A DNA stretch of 64,000 bases. Origin: Bacilli bacterium. GTDB lineage: Bacteria; Bacillota_I; Bacilli_A; RF39; UBA660. Positions within the stretch are counted from its first letter, which is position 1; each line of letters opens with the position of its first letter. Positions 49,322 to 58,154 of this stretch are shown in pieces. Where the stretch lies: assembly GCA_017470045.1 (NCBI GenBank), contig JAFUFG010000001.1:1-64000 (forward strand). Reading direction: 5' to 3'. The translations under genes were made by a program, and so were the position numbers. The notes beneath the pieces are model-generated. The model was not told the origin of the DNA and made no database searches. It saw only the letters and a program-made list of their open reading frames with translations.

Positions 49322-51451
49322 ATGGATGAATACGTTGCTATAGATAATATATCTATGAAAATAGATTGTAACTTTAATGCCAAAGAAATTTCTACTGTAA
49401 AGACTAATTCTGTATTTAAGAAATTATTTACAGTTGGTCCATGGTTAAAGATAAAATATAATGATAAAGAAGGATGGATTTATCCGTTTAATAAAAGTAA
49501 TGAATTCTTAATAGAAGAAAATAAAGATACTGGACTTAAACTTGGAGACGCAGTAGTTATTAATTCTAAAAAAGAACAAGTTAGAGATGAATATGGTAAA
49601 TCTATTATAGTTAAAAAAGACAATACTCCTTCATACTTTGTAATAACAGAGATTCTTAGTAATCCAAAGATTATTAAGATTAAAGATGTACATGGTGGAT
49701 TTTATTGGGTTAAACCTAAGATGATAGAAAAAGCTAAAATTGAAGGAACTCATTCTAAGAATGCAAACATGATTACTTCATTACTTAGCACAGTATACAA
49801 TACTATTTTCGGTATAGACCCTAGTGTTGGCACCAATTCAACAACAGCTGTAGATAATTATGATGTTTATAAACAAATAGATGCTCAACAGCAATCTCTT
49901 ATAGAATCTGCTATGCGTATTATTGGTAGTGCTGGAATAAATGAAGATGATAATATATCTTGGGATTCTGCTAAAACTAGATTAACAAGTTTCCAGTTAG
50001 ATAATATTCGTACTATTTTTGGTATGCCTTATCAATACTTACCTATAGCAGATATGAGATTCTCATATAATAAATCTAGTATAGATGGAGCTGTATATAA
50101 TAGCCCTGATACTATTAAAGCATTAGGTATTAAATATGCCGAAAAAATAGTAGCTCGTATGCCTCTTCTTATTATGGTTCCAGGCGTTGCTGATTTTATG
50201 GCAGGATTCTCTGCTGGAGAACGTGAGTATATGCTAAAAGAGATGGCTGGTACAATATCTTCAGACAAAAATGTAGATAGTTTTATTAATAACTTTACTA
50301 CAACAATGAAAGGTACTAGAGCATCTTTTTATAATATGTATCCAGCATGGTCTGAATATTATAGATACGTAGATCCGTTATGCTGTGCTGCAGCTCACTT
50401 TATGGGGTTACAAGATATTCGTCTTCCTGGATCTAGTAGGACATTGGGTACAATGTCTTGGCGTGAAGCTTTAAAGAATAATGTGTTAAATGAAGTATCT
50501 ACATATAAAAATGCATGTGCTTTCTATGTACAGTCAGATAACCAGGTTAGTGAATCTATATCTAATGGTACCACTCAATCAGCTTTAGCATCTAAAGTTA
50601 ATAGTGTAGCAGACCAAGGTAGAGAATTAATGTTCTTATCTTCTTCTGTAGATGGTATGTTAGAGAAGGCAGTACGCTCTGCTAGGGGTGTTGCCCAAAG
50701 TTTAACTTCTGTGGGTCAATCTGCAGCCAATACTGCTACTAGTGCAGTAGCAGATAATGAGTTAGTGAGAAGATTTGAGCAATCTGGTGGAGCATTCCAT
50801 GCTATATTAGATGGTATTAATAATACTATAGCTGGAGCTAAAATGTTATTCCCAGAACTTTGGCAAGATTCACAATTCACTAGAAACTATCATTTTAAAG
50901 TTAAACTTGATTCTCCAGATAATGATCCTTTAAGTTTGTATCTTAATATAGTAGTACCTTTGATTCACCTTATTTGTTTTGCTGCTCCTAGAAATATGGG
51001 ACCTACCACTTATGCTTCTCCATTTTTAGTTAAAGCATTCTACCAGGGATTCTTTAATATTAATATGGGTATCATATCCGATATGAGTATCAATAAAGGG
51101 GCTGAAGGTTCATGGACACTTAAGAATATTCCTACAGTAGTTGAAGTAGAAGTAGACGTTAAAGATTTGTTTAGCAATAATCTTACTATATCTAAATCCC
51201 AAAATTTAGATTTAAATCTTATTACTAATACACCTTTATTAGACTACGTAGCAAATTTGTGTGGTGTAAATATTAATGAACCAGATTATAGAAAACTATT
51301 AGAATTATACTTAATACTTGCTAAACATAAAGCATCTAACTATTTACCTAACTTGTTTGCTAGAGTAACAAACTGGGTAAATGCTGGTAAAAATAGTGTA
51401 TATGAAAGTTTTCTTGCCGGTAACTTTAATCCTTTAAGAAATATAAGATAA
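49322..51451 (+). CDS. Tail-tube/baseplate hub-type structural protein
   Basis: 709 residues. The N-terminus has an SH3-like beta barrel (VGPWLKIKYNDKEGWIYPF; residues ~1-60) and a second small barrel (LGDAVVINSKKEQV...KIIKIKDVHGGFYWVKP). The C-terminal domain (about 510-660: DPLSLYLNIVVPLIHLICFAAP, AFYQGFFNINMGIISDMSIN, GSWTLKNIPTVVEVEVDVKDLF) resembles the tube-initiator/gp48-54-like domain of myophage baseplates. It directly follows the tape measure gene, where such proteins are usually found. The function is inferred from that domain and the position. Confidence 0.7.
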   Translation: MDEYVAIDNISMKIDCNFNAKEISTVKTNSVFKKLFTVGPWLKIKYNDKEGWIYPFNKSNEFLIEENKDTGLKLGDAVVINSKKEQVRDEYGKSIIVKKDNTPSYFVITEILSNPKIIKIKDVHGGFYWVKPKMIEKAKIEGTHSKNANMITSLLSTVYNTIFGIDPSVGTNSTTAVDNYDVYKQIDAQQQSLIESAMRIIGSAGINEDDNISWDSAKTRLTSFQLDNIRTIFGMPYQYLPIADMRFSYNKSSIDGAVYNSPDTIKALGIKYAEKIVARMPLLIMVPGVADFMAGFSAGEREYMLKEMAGTISSDKNVDSFINNFTTTMKGTRASFYNMYPAWSEYYRYVDPLCCAAAHFMGLQDIRLPGSSRTLGTMSWREALKNNVLNEVSTYKNACAFYVQSDNQVSESISNGTTQSALASKVNSVADQGRELMFLSSSVDGMLEKAVRSARGVAQSLTSVGQSAANTATSAVADNELVRRFEQSGGAFHAILDGINNTIAGAKMLFPELWQDSQFTRNYHFKVKLDSPDNDPLSLYLNIVVPLIHLICFAAPRNMGPTTYASPFLVKAFYQGFFNINMGIISDMSINKGAEGSWTLKNIPTVVEVEVDVKDLFSNNLTISKSQNLDLNLITNTPLLDYVANLCGVNINEPDYRKLLELYLILAKHKASNYLPNLFARVTNWVNAGKNSVYESFLAGNFNPLRNIR

Positions 51452-51474
51452 AAAATTATATACATTCAAACATA

Positions 51475-51506
51475 ATTCTGAGAGGGTGTTTATCCCCTCT
51501 CAGAAT
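51475..51506. terminator. Hairpin terminator
   Basis: ATTCTGAGAGGG and CCCTCTCAGAAT around a short loop, downstream of the 709-residue gene. Confidence 0.8.
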
Positions 51507-51538
51507 ACATTTTTCGTTTAAAAAAGGTATGATTTAAA

Positions 51539-52246
51539 ATGAAGAAAAGATTTCAAAAAGCAATTGAATATGAAAGAAGATATTCAGATATACCAAAAGA
51601 TTATGAAGAGAGATTAGAGTGGCTATATGATAAACTACATATAAACACTTATAAAGCTCAATCTATTTTATCTAAATATGATGGCCTTAAAGAGACGTTA
51701 TATTATAAAAGATTTTTTATAGTGCTATACGAACAACCAGAAGGATCCCCAAGACCAAGATTCAGATTAGTACACAGAAAGAATTTATCAAGTTTAGCAA
51801 TTCAGAATCCAGACTTTGTACATGTATACTCACCAGTAGGTGCCGATGACAATAACTTCATGAAACGATTAATTACACAAGAAGAGTTCTCGTATTTAGA
51901 TGAGTTTATTTATACACCATGCAATGTATTATATAGAGCATTCTTTAAAACTCCTAGTAATTTTAATTCTGTAGATACTTATCTAGCAGAATTAGGAGTC
52001 TATAATCCTATATCTAAACCTGATTGGGATAATATAGGAAAGAAGTATTGCGATATGACAAATAAAAATCTTTGGGTTGATGATCGTTTAGTTGTTAAAG
52101 GTACAGTTGAAAAATGGTATTCCGTTTTACCAAGAGTAGAAATTACTATAGATTATCTCAATATGATACCTAATGTTAAACAAGCAGATGCTATTAAAAA
52201 CTCTTACGATGGAGATGTAAGATACTATGGTGATGGAAGATTATAA
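51539..52246 (+). CDS. rusA: RusA-family Holliday junction resolvase
   Basis: 235 residues. The C-terminal half carries the RusA pattern: SKPDWDNIGKKYCDMTNKNLWVDDRLVVKGTVEKWY, with Asp residues of PDxDN and VDDRLV as metal ligands, and LPRVEITI after it. An N-terminal GSPRPRFRL fits the substrate strand of the family. RusA resolves four-way DNA junctions and would trim recombination and replication intermediates before packaging. It is longer than the ~120-residue E. coli enzyme because of a ~60-residue N-terminal helical extension and a central insert (~80-130). Start ATG at 51539; the site upstream is weak (AAAAGGTATG). Confidence 0.88.
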   Translation: MKKRFQKAIEYERRYSDIPKDYEERLEWLYDKLHINTYKAQSILSKYDGLKETLYYKRFFIVLYEQPEGSPRPRFRLVHRKNLSSLAIQNPDFVHVYSPVGADDNNFMKRLITQEEFSYLDEFIYTPCNVLYRAFFKTPSNFNSVDTYLAELGVYNPISKPDWDNIGKKYCDMTNKNLWVDDRLVVKGTVEKWYSVLPRVEITIDYLNMIPNVKQADAIKNSYDGDVRYYGDGRL

Positions 52247-52261
52247 TGAGGTGAGTTTACA

Positions 52262-52678
52262 ATGTATAATGAAGTAATTAATGAATATAATAAAAATTTT
52301 AATACTATTATTACATTAAAAAATATTTTATGTGCTAATAACTTTTTCTCTAATGAAAAAATGCAAAGACTATTATCTATAATTAAAGAAGAAAATAATA
52401 TGAATACTTATCTTAGTACTGAATTTACAGAAAATAATACTATTAGAATATCACTAAGACAAAATTATTTTAAAAAATTTAATTATAGTATTGAACCATT
52501 AGATTATTATACTATTATAAATAATAGTGTGTCTAGATTAATAGATGAATATTTACCAGAAGTAATGAATATTTTACATGAAGAAAGTATAGATAGTATT
52601 AATATTATTCGTAATAATGTAAATATGCTATACACTTTAACTCGTCCATCACCTGGAATTATCATTATAGAATTTTAG
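52262..52678 (+). CDS. Unknown protein
   Basis: 138 residues (MYNEVINEYNKNFNTIITLKNILCANNFFSNEKMQRLLSIIKEENNMNTYLSTEF...). Asn/Ile/Tyr-rich, mixed helix and strand, soluble. No motif recognised. GAGGTGAG precedes the ATG, 15 bases after the RusA stop, so it is a second cistron of the RusA transcript. Confidence 0.68.
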   Translation: MYNEVINEYNKNFNTIITLKNILCANNFFSNEKMQRLLSIIKEENNMNTYLSTEFTENNTIRISLRQNYFKKFNYSIEPLDYYTIINNSVSRLIDEYLPEVMNILHEESIDSINIIRNNVNMLYTLTRPSPGIIIIEF

Positions 52679-52688
52679 ACATTAATAT

Positions 52689-52802
52689 AAAAGAAGGAAG
52701 CTATATTTTTACCATAGATTTTTTCATTTAAAATTCCCCTCCAATTTATTTTTGTTTATTCTTCAACTCCTCTTCATTTACCGTATCTAGCTTCCTTCTT
52801 TT
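52689..52802 (+). ncRNA. Candidate small RNA: 15-bp closed stem with anti-Shine-Dalgarno loop
   Basis: AAAAGAAGGAAGCTA (52689) and TAGCTTCCTTCTTTT (52788) pair perfectly and close an ~84-base, pyrimidine-rich, mostly unpaired loop. The loop holds CCCCTCC (52736-52742) and ACTCCTCTTC (52766-52775), both complementary to GGAGG-type ribosome binding sites. The 3' end is T-rich. TTAGACATTAATATA just upstream (about 52676) is a divergent form of the TTAGATA promoter motif. No ORF. Inference only. Confidence 0.5.
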
Positions 52803-52818
52803 TAGTTTAGAAATACTA

Positions 52819-52848
52819 ATACCCCTAGTCCATATGGACTAGGGGTAT
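52819..52848. terminator. Perfect 30-nt palindrome centred on CATATG (bidirectional)
   Basis: ATACCCCTAGTCCAT plus complement, between the RusA unit and the convergent minus-strand operon. Confidence 0.8.
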
Positions 52849-52854
52849 ATCTTT

Positions 52855-53814
52855 TTATTTTAAACTAGAAATGAAGTCGTGAATAAATTCTTTATCGATA
52901 TTAATTAATCCATATACATTACATTCTTCCATTACAGCGTATATAGCAGATACATCATCAATAATTCTATCCATATTAATAGTATTATCTTCTTTAAGAT
53001 ATAATTTTTTATATTCATCATCTTTTACAGCCATAGTAGCTAAACCTACAACCATAGCTTCATATAATGGTACAGGTTTATTTCTTAAATCAGACAGATT
53101 AATCTTTACAGCTTCATTAGCGGCATTCTTCATTTCTTCAGACTGATCTTCAGATTTATTAATTTCTTGAGCTGCATTGTAAATAGATTTAATTCTTTCC
53201 TGCTCTTCATTTCTTTTTTCTATAAAATTCTTTGTAGCTTCTTCTACTCTATTAGCAATCTTATCATTTAATTTTTCTGGAGTACTATTATCTATTTCAC
53301 GTTCAAACTCGTTCATAAGTTTGGTATTATTAGAACTAAAGTAGTCTTCATTATATCCACTAATTTCATTTAATGAAGCAGTCATTTTACGAAGCTTTCT
53401 ACCATAAGACTCTATAATACAATTGAACGTGCTTTCGATAACACTTTCATTTAATCCTATATTACGATTATAAGAAAACCTATTAAGTTCTTCAGGATTC
53501 TTAAGTTTCTTATATTCGATGATAGTTTCGATAAAATTATTACCTACTGTAATAGTAGATTCATTGAATCTTAATTTACCTGCAATTTTCTGGAAGTTTT
53601 GGTGGAGAGCTTTTTTAACAAAAGGTACATAAGGAAATTTAGCTTTATCCTTAACAGTATTCTTCAGTTTATTTACTCCACCCTGTATTTTATTTTTAGC
53701 ATCATTTACAACTGCTTTAGCATTAGCAGTTACATCTTCAGAAAACGCTGCAGGATCCTGATCATTGATTCTTTGCATTAACTGAACTAAATCTTCTTTA
53801 TTTTTAATACTCAT
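52855..53814 (-). CDS. Probable virion protein, helical
   Basis: 319 residues, almost entirely helical and highly charged. An N-terminal segment (SEDVTANAKAVVNDAKNKIQGGVNKLKNTVKDKAKF) is reminiscent of amphipathic or coiled-coil sequences, and NFIEKRNEEQERIKSIYNAAQEINKSEDQSEEMKNAANEAVKI continues it. No enzyme motif. It is the last gene of a three-gene minus-strand operon whose members look like internal or tail-associated virion proteins; the family is not recognised with certainty. Confidence 0.6.
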   Translation of the reverse strand: MSIKNKEDLVQLMQRINDQDPAAFSEDVTANAKAVVNDAKNKIQGGVNKLKNTVKDKAKFPYVPFVKKALHQNFQKIAGKLRFNESTITVGNNFIETIIEYKKLKNPEELNRFSYNRNIGLNESVIESTFNCIIESYGRKLRKMTASLNEISGYNEDYFSSNNTKLMNEFEREIDNSTPEKLNDKIANRVEEATKNFIEKRNEEQERIKSIYNAAQEINKSEDQSEEMKNAANEAVKINLSDLRNKPVPLYEAMVVGLATMAVKDDEYKKLYLKEDNTINMDRIIDDVSAIYAVMEECNVYGLINIDKEFIHDFISSLK

Positions 53815-53832
53815 ATCAATCGATCTCCTTTA

Positions 53833-54840
53833 TCAGAATAAAGAATCAATGTCAGATTCTTCAGGTTCATGAATTTCATCTTTCTTTACTATAGTCTTTG
53901 CATCCATAGCGGACTTCTTAACAGCTTCTTTTTCAGCAGGAACGTATTTAATAGCAAGCATTTCAGAAATACGATGCATTCTATCTGCCCACTTTTCTTG
54001 ATCTTCGATTACTTTCTTAATATCTTTATCATTCTTAGCTTTAAGAGATTTCAATCTAATAGTATTAGCTTTAAGAAGTTCTTCTTGAAGTTTAAACCAA
54101 TCAGACAAATGAGCTCTAAAGCTAAAGAAGATATAAGTCAGATCTCTAAGGATTGGTATAATTACATAGACTACTATTCCAGCCAACAGAATAAGAGAAC
54201 CTATTCCCAAACCAAGAATAATGCTTTCGTGAGCAATCTTCTTTCCTACAAGAGTACTAAATGCTTTATTAATTTCACCTTTAGTGCAAGCATCATTAAA
54301 CTTAATTAAGTTTCTGTGAACTAACCCAAATCTAGTCTGATATTCTTGTAAGTTATGCATTTCTAAAGATACAGTACTATCAGGATTTTTAATGAATTCT
54401 ACACATACGGTAGTCATAAATCCAATATCAGAAATCATACCCATTACAATAGCATTATAGAAGTTTTTGATTAAAGATACATTGTTTTTGAATCCTTGCA
54501 CAAAGAGAAGTTTATTATCTTCAATATTTTTCATACACTGAGCAATAACAGCTACATCTTCAATACCTTCTTTACTCTGCGAAGCAATAGTCTGTAAAGT
54601 TTCAATACATTCTTTAGTACGTTTATACTGAGAGAACTTAGTGATATCTCCGCCAGAACGTTCAATTTCCCTGTAATCAATATCTTCAATTTTGTTTACG
54701 ATCATATTGTAAAGCTTATTAGCTAATACCATTACAGCATTACCTTGCTCAGCTTCAGTTAAAGAATTGATAAAACTATAATTTTCATAAGATGAAGTAT
54801 CCATAGTTTCATCAAAGAATTTTGCTACATCTTTTCTCAT
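53833..54840 (-). CDS. Probable virion-associated membrane protein
   Basis: 335 residues. One strong transmembrane helix near residue 225 (LGIGSLILLAGIVVYVIIPIL) separates a helical N-terminal domain from a charged coiled-coil-like region (LLKANTIRLKSLKAKNDKDIKKVIEDQEKWADRM). The C-terminus is acidic (EIHEPEESDIDSLF). I chose ATG at 54840, 10 bases after GGAGG, rather than an ATG three codons earlier that is too close to it. Middle gene of the operon; may act at the membrane during injection. Confidence 0.6.
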   Translation of the reverse strand: MRKDVAKFFDETMDTSSYENYSFINSLTEAEQGNAVMVLANKLYNMIVNKIEDIDYREIERSGGDITKFSQYKRTKECIETLQTIASQSKEGIEDVAVIAQCMKNIEDNKLLFVQGFKNNVSLIKNFYNAIVMGMISDIGFMTTVCVEFIKNPDSTVSLEMHNLQEYQTRFGLVHRNLIKFNDACTKGEINKAFSTLVGKKIAHESIILGLGIGSLILLAGIVVYVIIPILRDLTYIFFSFRAHLSDWFKLQEELLKANTIRLKSLKAKNDKDIKKVIEDQEKWADRMHRISEMLAIKYVPAEKEAVKKSAMDAKTIVKKDEIHEPEESDIDSLF

Positions 54841-54861
54841 CTTAACCATTCCTCCATCTTA

Positions 54862-56196
54862 TTAATTTTCTTTGTTACCAGTAATAAGGTTGATAAGTTT
54901 CTTGTACTGAGATTTATCTTCTCTTTCATAAGCAGAATAAGATAAAGTTTCAAAATTGGTAGAATTATCATCGAAGAGAGACAGTACTTTTTCTTTAACG
55001 TCATCAGTAATGATAAATCCCATAATAGAATATGCTTCCATTACATCTAATAACTTAGAAGGAATACATTTGAAACCAAAATCTCTTTCAAGTCTATCTA
55101 CAGTTTCTCTAGATACAACTAACACAGCAATGGCAGTACCAGAACCATTATAAGAACTCATCAACCAATTCTTTTTATTCATAAGATAACGGCGTTCAAG
55201 CATTTTCCAAATAGGAGAAGAATTAGGACGAGTATTAATAGCATCCAGCTTAGCTTTGTTTATAGCAAATACAAAGTCTTTAAGCATAGATATCTCTCCA
55301 GTAGTAGCACGCAAGAAGTTAAAGAGGCCATTATTGTCATTATTCTTAGTAACAATACGTTCAATAATATCTTCCTGCCCTACATAAACTACTTTAGCTT
55401 TAACACCAATAACTGTTGAACGAATACTGTCTTTGTCATCGCCAGTTCTAAAGTTTATAATCATAAGAGAAGGAACTTCTTCATTTACTTTCTTTACGTC
55501 AGACGATATTGTCATACTATGTAAATCTTTATTTACATTATACAAATTAGGTTTGTTATCATTACTATACGAATTAGCTTTTTCTTTATCTTCGATTTCA
55601 TCTTTTTTAAGATCTTTTAATGTTTTTGTATCATTAAATGAATTTCTAGAATGTTTTGGAGCTGCCTCTTGTATTACTTCGCCGCTAGCATCAATAGAAT
55701 AAAGGTCATTTAACGATTCTTTAATACCAGTCTTCAAGCATACAGTGTCTTCTTGTAAGCACTTAACCATGTAATCATTAATGGCGTCAATATCTAATTC
55801 GGCAGTACTTTCATTTACTTTCTTTAAAGGAATAGAATCCATTTTATTAATGAACGAAATAATATCGTCAGAAGTCAAATTCTTATGAACTTTACCGATA
55901 AAATTAAATGCATCTTTGTTATTATTGATATCAATAGCAGAGAAAAGCATCTGTAACATCGTAACCATTTTATGCTCCACTGCTTTAGAAATCATTCTTG
56001 CTGTACTTAAAGATACAGTTTCATCTACAAGAACAGGAAATGTTAAAACTAAATTAGATGTGGCTTTAGATACACTATTAAAATAAGTCTGTTTTGTATT
56101 AAGAATTTTACTTCTTTTAACAAAATCGTTATCAGTTAAAATATCCACTATGTCTTTAATTACACCTTCATGGATAATATTCATATTATCTATCAT
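54862..56196 (-). CDS. Probable virion structural protein
   Basis: 444 residues. The N-terminal ~150 are helical, a polar linker follows (AAPKHSRNSFNDTKTLKDLKKDEIEDKEKANSYSNDNKP), then a beta-containing domain (PSLMIINFRTGDDKDSIRSTVIGVKAKVVYVG, GSGTAIAVLVVSRETVDRLERDFG). I have an impression of related proteins in large Bacillus-type phages but cannot name a family. First gene of its operon; the 132-nt structured element at 56252-56383 lies in its presumed 5' leader, so regulation by RNA structure is possible. Confidence 0.58.
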   Translation of the reverse strand: MIDNMNIIHEGVIKDIVDILTDNDFVKRSKILNTKQTYFNSVSKATSNLVLTFPVLVDETVSLSTARMISKAVEHKMVTMLQMLFSAIDINNNKDAFNFIGKVHKNLTSDDIISFINKMDSIPLKKVNESTAELDIDAINDYMVKCLQEDTVCLKTGIKESLNDLYSIDASGEVIQEAAPKHSRNSFNDTKTLKDLKKDEIEDKEKANSYSNDNKPNLYNVNKDLHSMTISSDVKKVNEEVPSLMIINFRTGDDKDSIRSTVIGVKAKVVYVGQEDIIERIVTKNNDNNGLFNFLRATTGEISMLKDFVFAINKAKLDAINTRPNSSPIWKMLERRYLMNKKNWLMSSYNGSGTAIAVLVVSRETVDRLERDFGFKCIPSKLLDVMEAYSIMGFIITDDVKEKVLSLFDDNSTNFETLSYSAYEREDKSQYKKLINLITGNKEN

Positions 56197-56251
56197 CGAA
56201 CAATACCCTCCCTTAGAAAGATTAATTTGATGTCAAAAAATAAAATAGATC

Positions 56252-56383
56252 TCATTAATATTGAGCACACTCATAGTACTTACTTTGATGTAGAGACGGT
56301 AAACCCCTACAAAAGTTCGTACTTGGATGGATACAGATATACTTAATTATGCCTGCACATCCGACTATACTCAATATTAATGA
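56252..56383 (-). ncRNA. Candidate multi-branched structured RNA in a 5' leader
   Basis: A 14-bp perfect outer helix (TCATTAATATTGAG, 56252, with CTCAATATTAATGA, 56370) encloses a second helix (ATAGT with ACTAT, 56273/56364) and at least three inner stems: GTAG...CTAC (56290/56307), AAGT-TCGT-ACTT (56313-56324) and GGATG...CATCC (56325/56358). This is the shape of a multi-way-junction riboswitch or ribozyme. It does not match any conserved class I know. No ORF. Position suggests a cis-acting leader of the gene starting at 56196. Confidence 0.5.
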
Positions 56384-56399
56384 CTTATTTTATAATTAT

Positions 56400-56660
56400 T
56401 TATTTTTTACTTTCTTGAATAAAGTTACTAATTTCTTTTTTACTATCATTTATAATTATAGCTATTTCGGTTAAGTGATCTTTATTATATTCGACTGTAT
56501 CACAAATTCTATCTAATTTATCTAATATCATATCTAATTTTATTAAAATATTATCTAAAGCTTCAGCTTGTTTTATTTGATATAATGCTTCAGATTTAAA
56601 TGCCCTCCTTTCAGCTTTACGCTTCTTTTCTTGCCATTCTGTTTCATCATCGTAATACAA
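56400..56660 (-). CDS. Small coiled-coil protein
   Basis: 86 residues beginning at a TTG (56660) with TAGGAG 8 bases upstream. The N-terminus is charged (EWQEKKRKAERRAFKSEALYQIKQAEALDNILIKLDMILDKLDRI) and the rest forms a heptad-like helix. It probably oligomerises. Unknown role; it could be a regulator or a structural accessory. It lies just upstream (minus) of the structured element. Confidence 0.6.
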   Translation of the reverse strand: MYYDDETEWQEKKRKAERRAFKSEALYQIKQAEALDNILIKLDMILDKLDRICDTVEYNKDHLTEIAIIINDSKKEISNFIQESKK

Positions 56661-56804
56661 TTTACATTCTCCTAATCATTAACATGCTATCAAATTGCGA
56701 GAAATTATCATGTATATAATATACAATCATATTCAAATTTAGCCCTTTATAGAGCCAAACATCAAGGTAATTCAATAACAAATCAATTTGATAGGAGGGA
56801 GATC

Positions 56805-58127
56805 ATGAAGTATAGTAATTCTGGAAATAATGATATTTTAGTTACTTCTAGTACTGAAGATACTACCCATAGAATGCAAATGAGTAAATCTCGTATAGCT
56901 GATTGGGTTGAACCAGTACACCCCGATATTACTAAAAAAGCAGCAGGATCTTCAGAGACAATATCTGACGATACAGCATCCACTTCATCTAATAAAGGAT
57001 ATTCTAATGAAGATCTTGTAATGATGGGATATGAAGGTAATAATAAAATAAATGATGCTGATATTACAAATAAAAAGCAGTTGTTTAAAACTATACAAAC
57101 ATTAGAAGATACCGATGCTGATGATAATGAATTATTACATCTTTTATGGTCTAATGGTGTATATCGGAAATATGACTTTGATGATTTTAATAAGTTTTAT
57201 ATTTTCCCTAGAAGAGATCCATACAAGATTATAGGCTCTGCAAGAGAATATGTATTTATCACTAGACCAGATTTACATATCTTTGGTAGTACTGCAGAAA
57301 ATCCGTATAATACTAAAGCTAAAAAAGAGGATCCCAGTGATCTTAATCCAGAATTAAAAGGTGTTCCTTTCTTTAAAGATTTATTTGATAGAGGATATCA
57401 AGAGTTATTAGCATCTCTTAATTTCTCTCATGATCCAACAGCCCCATTTGTTAATATTCTTAGTAACTATAAAACTAGTAATTTAGAACTTACAAATATT
57501 AATGTTGGTGATGAAGAAACAGCTGCCAATATATATAACACCAGAATATTTTATAGAAAGCCTTCTGATTCTGCTGATGAAGATGCTGATACTTCTATTG
57601 AATTTAGAGATAATAAATATTTAGATTGTTATCTTTGGTTTAAAGCTTATGATATATATGAGCGACTCAAGTATCAGGGAAAAGTAACCCCGTATAATTG
57701 GAACTATACGATGTATAAGTCTTTATCAGATCAGATGACTATATTTAAATTTATAGTAGGAGAAGATGGTGAGACTATTATACATTGGGCTCAGTTATGG
57801 GTGTGCTATCCTAAGTCTGTTCCTAGAGCAATCTTTTCTGAAATGCCTGAAGATGGTATATATAAGTTTACAGTTGATTGGAGAGTAACGTTCCAGGATG
57901 ACTTAAATCCATTAACTATATTACATTTTAATAGACTGACTGACTTATATAGAAGAGCCCATCAAGGGGCTACAACTTTACCATTAGATGATGCTATATC
58001 TGGTAGAGTTACTGGTGAGGCAGCAGGATTTCCTTATATAGTAAAGATAGCTAATCCTATGTTACCTCATAAAGTATATCAACTTAAATGGTTGAAAGCT
58101 ATGGGCCCAAATACTGACGCAATTTAA
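56805..58127 (+). CDS. Probable baseplate/tail structural protein
   Basis: 440 residues. The N-terminal ~85 are polar and disordered-looking (NDILVTSSTEDTTHRMQMSKSRIADWVEPVHPD). The body is beta-rich and ends in KFTVDWRVTFQDDLNPLTILHFNRLTDL and PHKVYQLKWLKAMGPNTDAI, similar in flavour to the tube-like domain of the 709-residue protein. It is the first gene of a unit continuing with a baseplate-wedge-like gene, so a baseplate or tail-terminal role is likely. AGGAGGG 6 bases before the ATG. Confidence 0.6.
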   Translation: MKYSNSGNNDILVTSSTEDTTHRMQMSKSRIADWVEPVHPDITKKAAGSSETISDDTASTSSNKGYSNEDLVMMGYEGNNKINDADITNKKQLFKTIQTLEDTDADDNELLHLLWSNGVYRKYDFDDFNKFYIFPRRDPYKIIGSAREYVFITRPDLHIFGSTAENPYNTKAKKEDPSDLNPELKGVPFFKDLFDRGYQELLASLNFSHDPTAPFVNILSNYKTSNLELTNINVGDEETAANIYNTRIFYRKPSDSADEDADTSIEFRDNKYLDCYLWFKAYDIYERLKYQGKVTPYNWNYTMYKSLSDQMTIFKFIVGEDGETIIHWAQLWVCYPKSVPRAIFSEMPEDGIYKFTVDWRVTFQDDLNPLTILHFNRLTDLYRRAHQGATTLPLDDAISGRVTGEAAGFPYIVKIANPMLPHKVYQLKWLKAMGPNTDAI

Positions 58128-58154
58128 TATATAATATTTTTAGGAGGAAGAATA

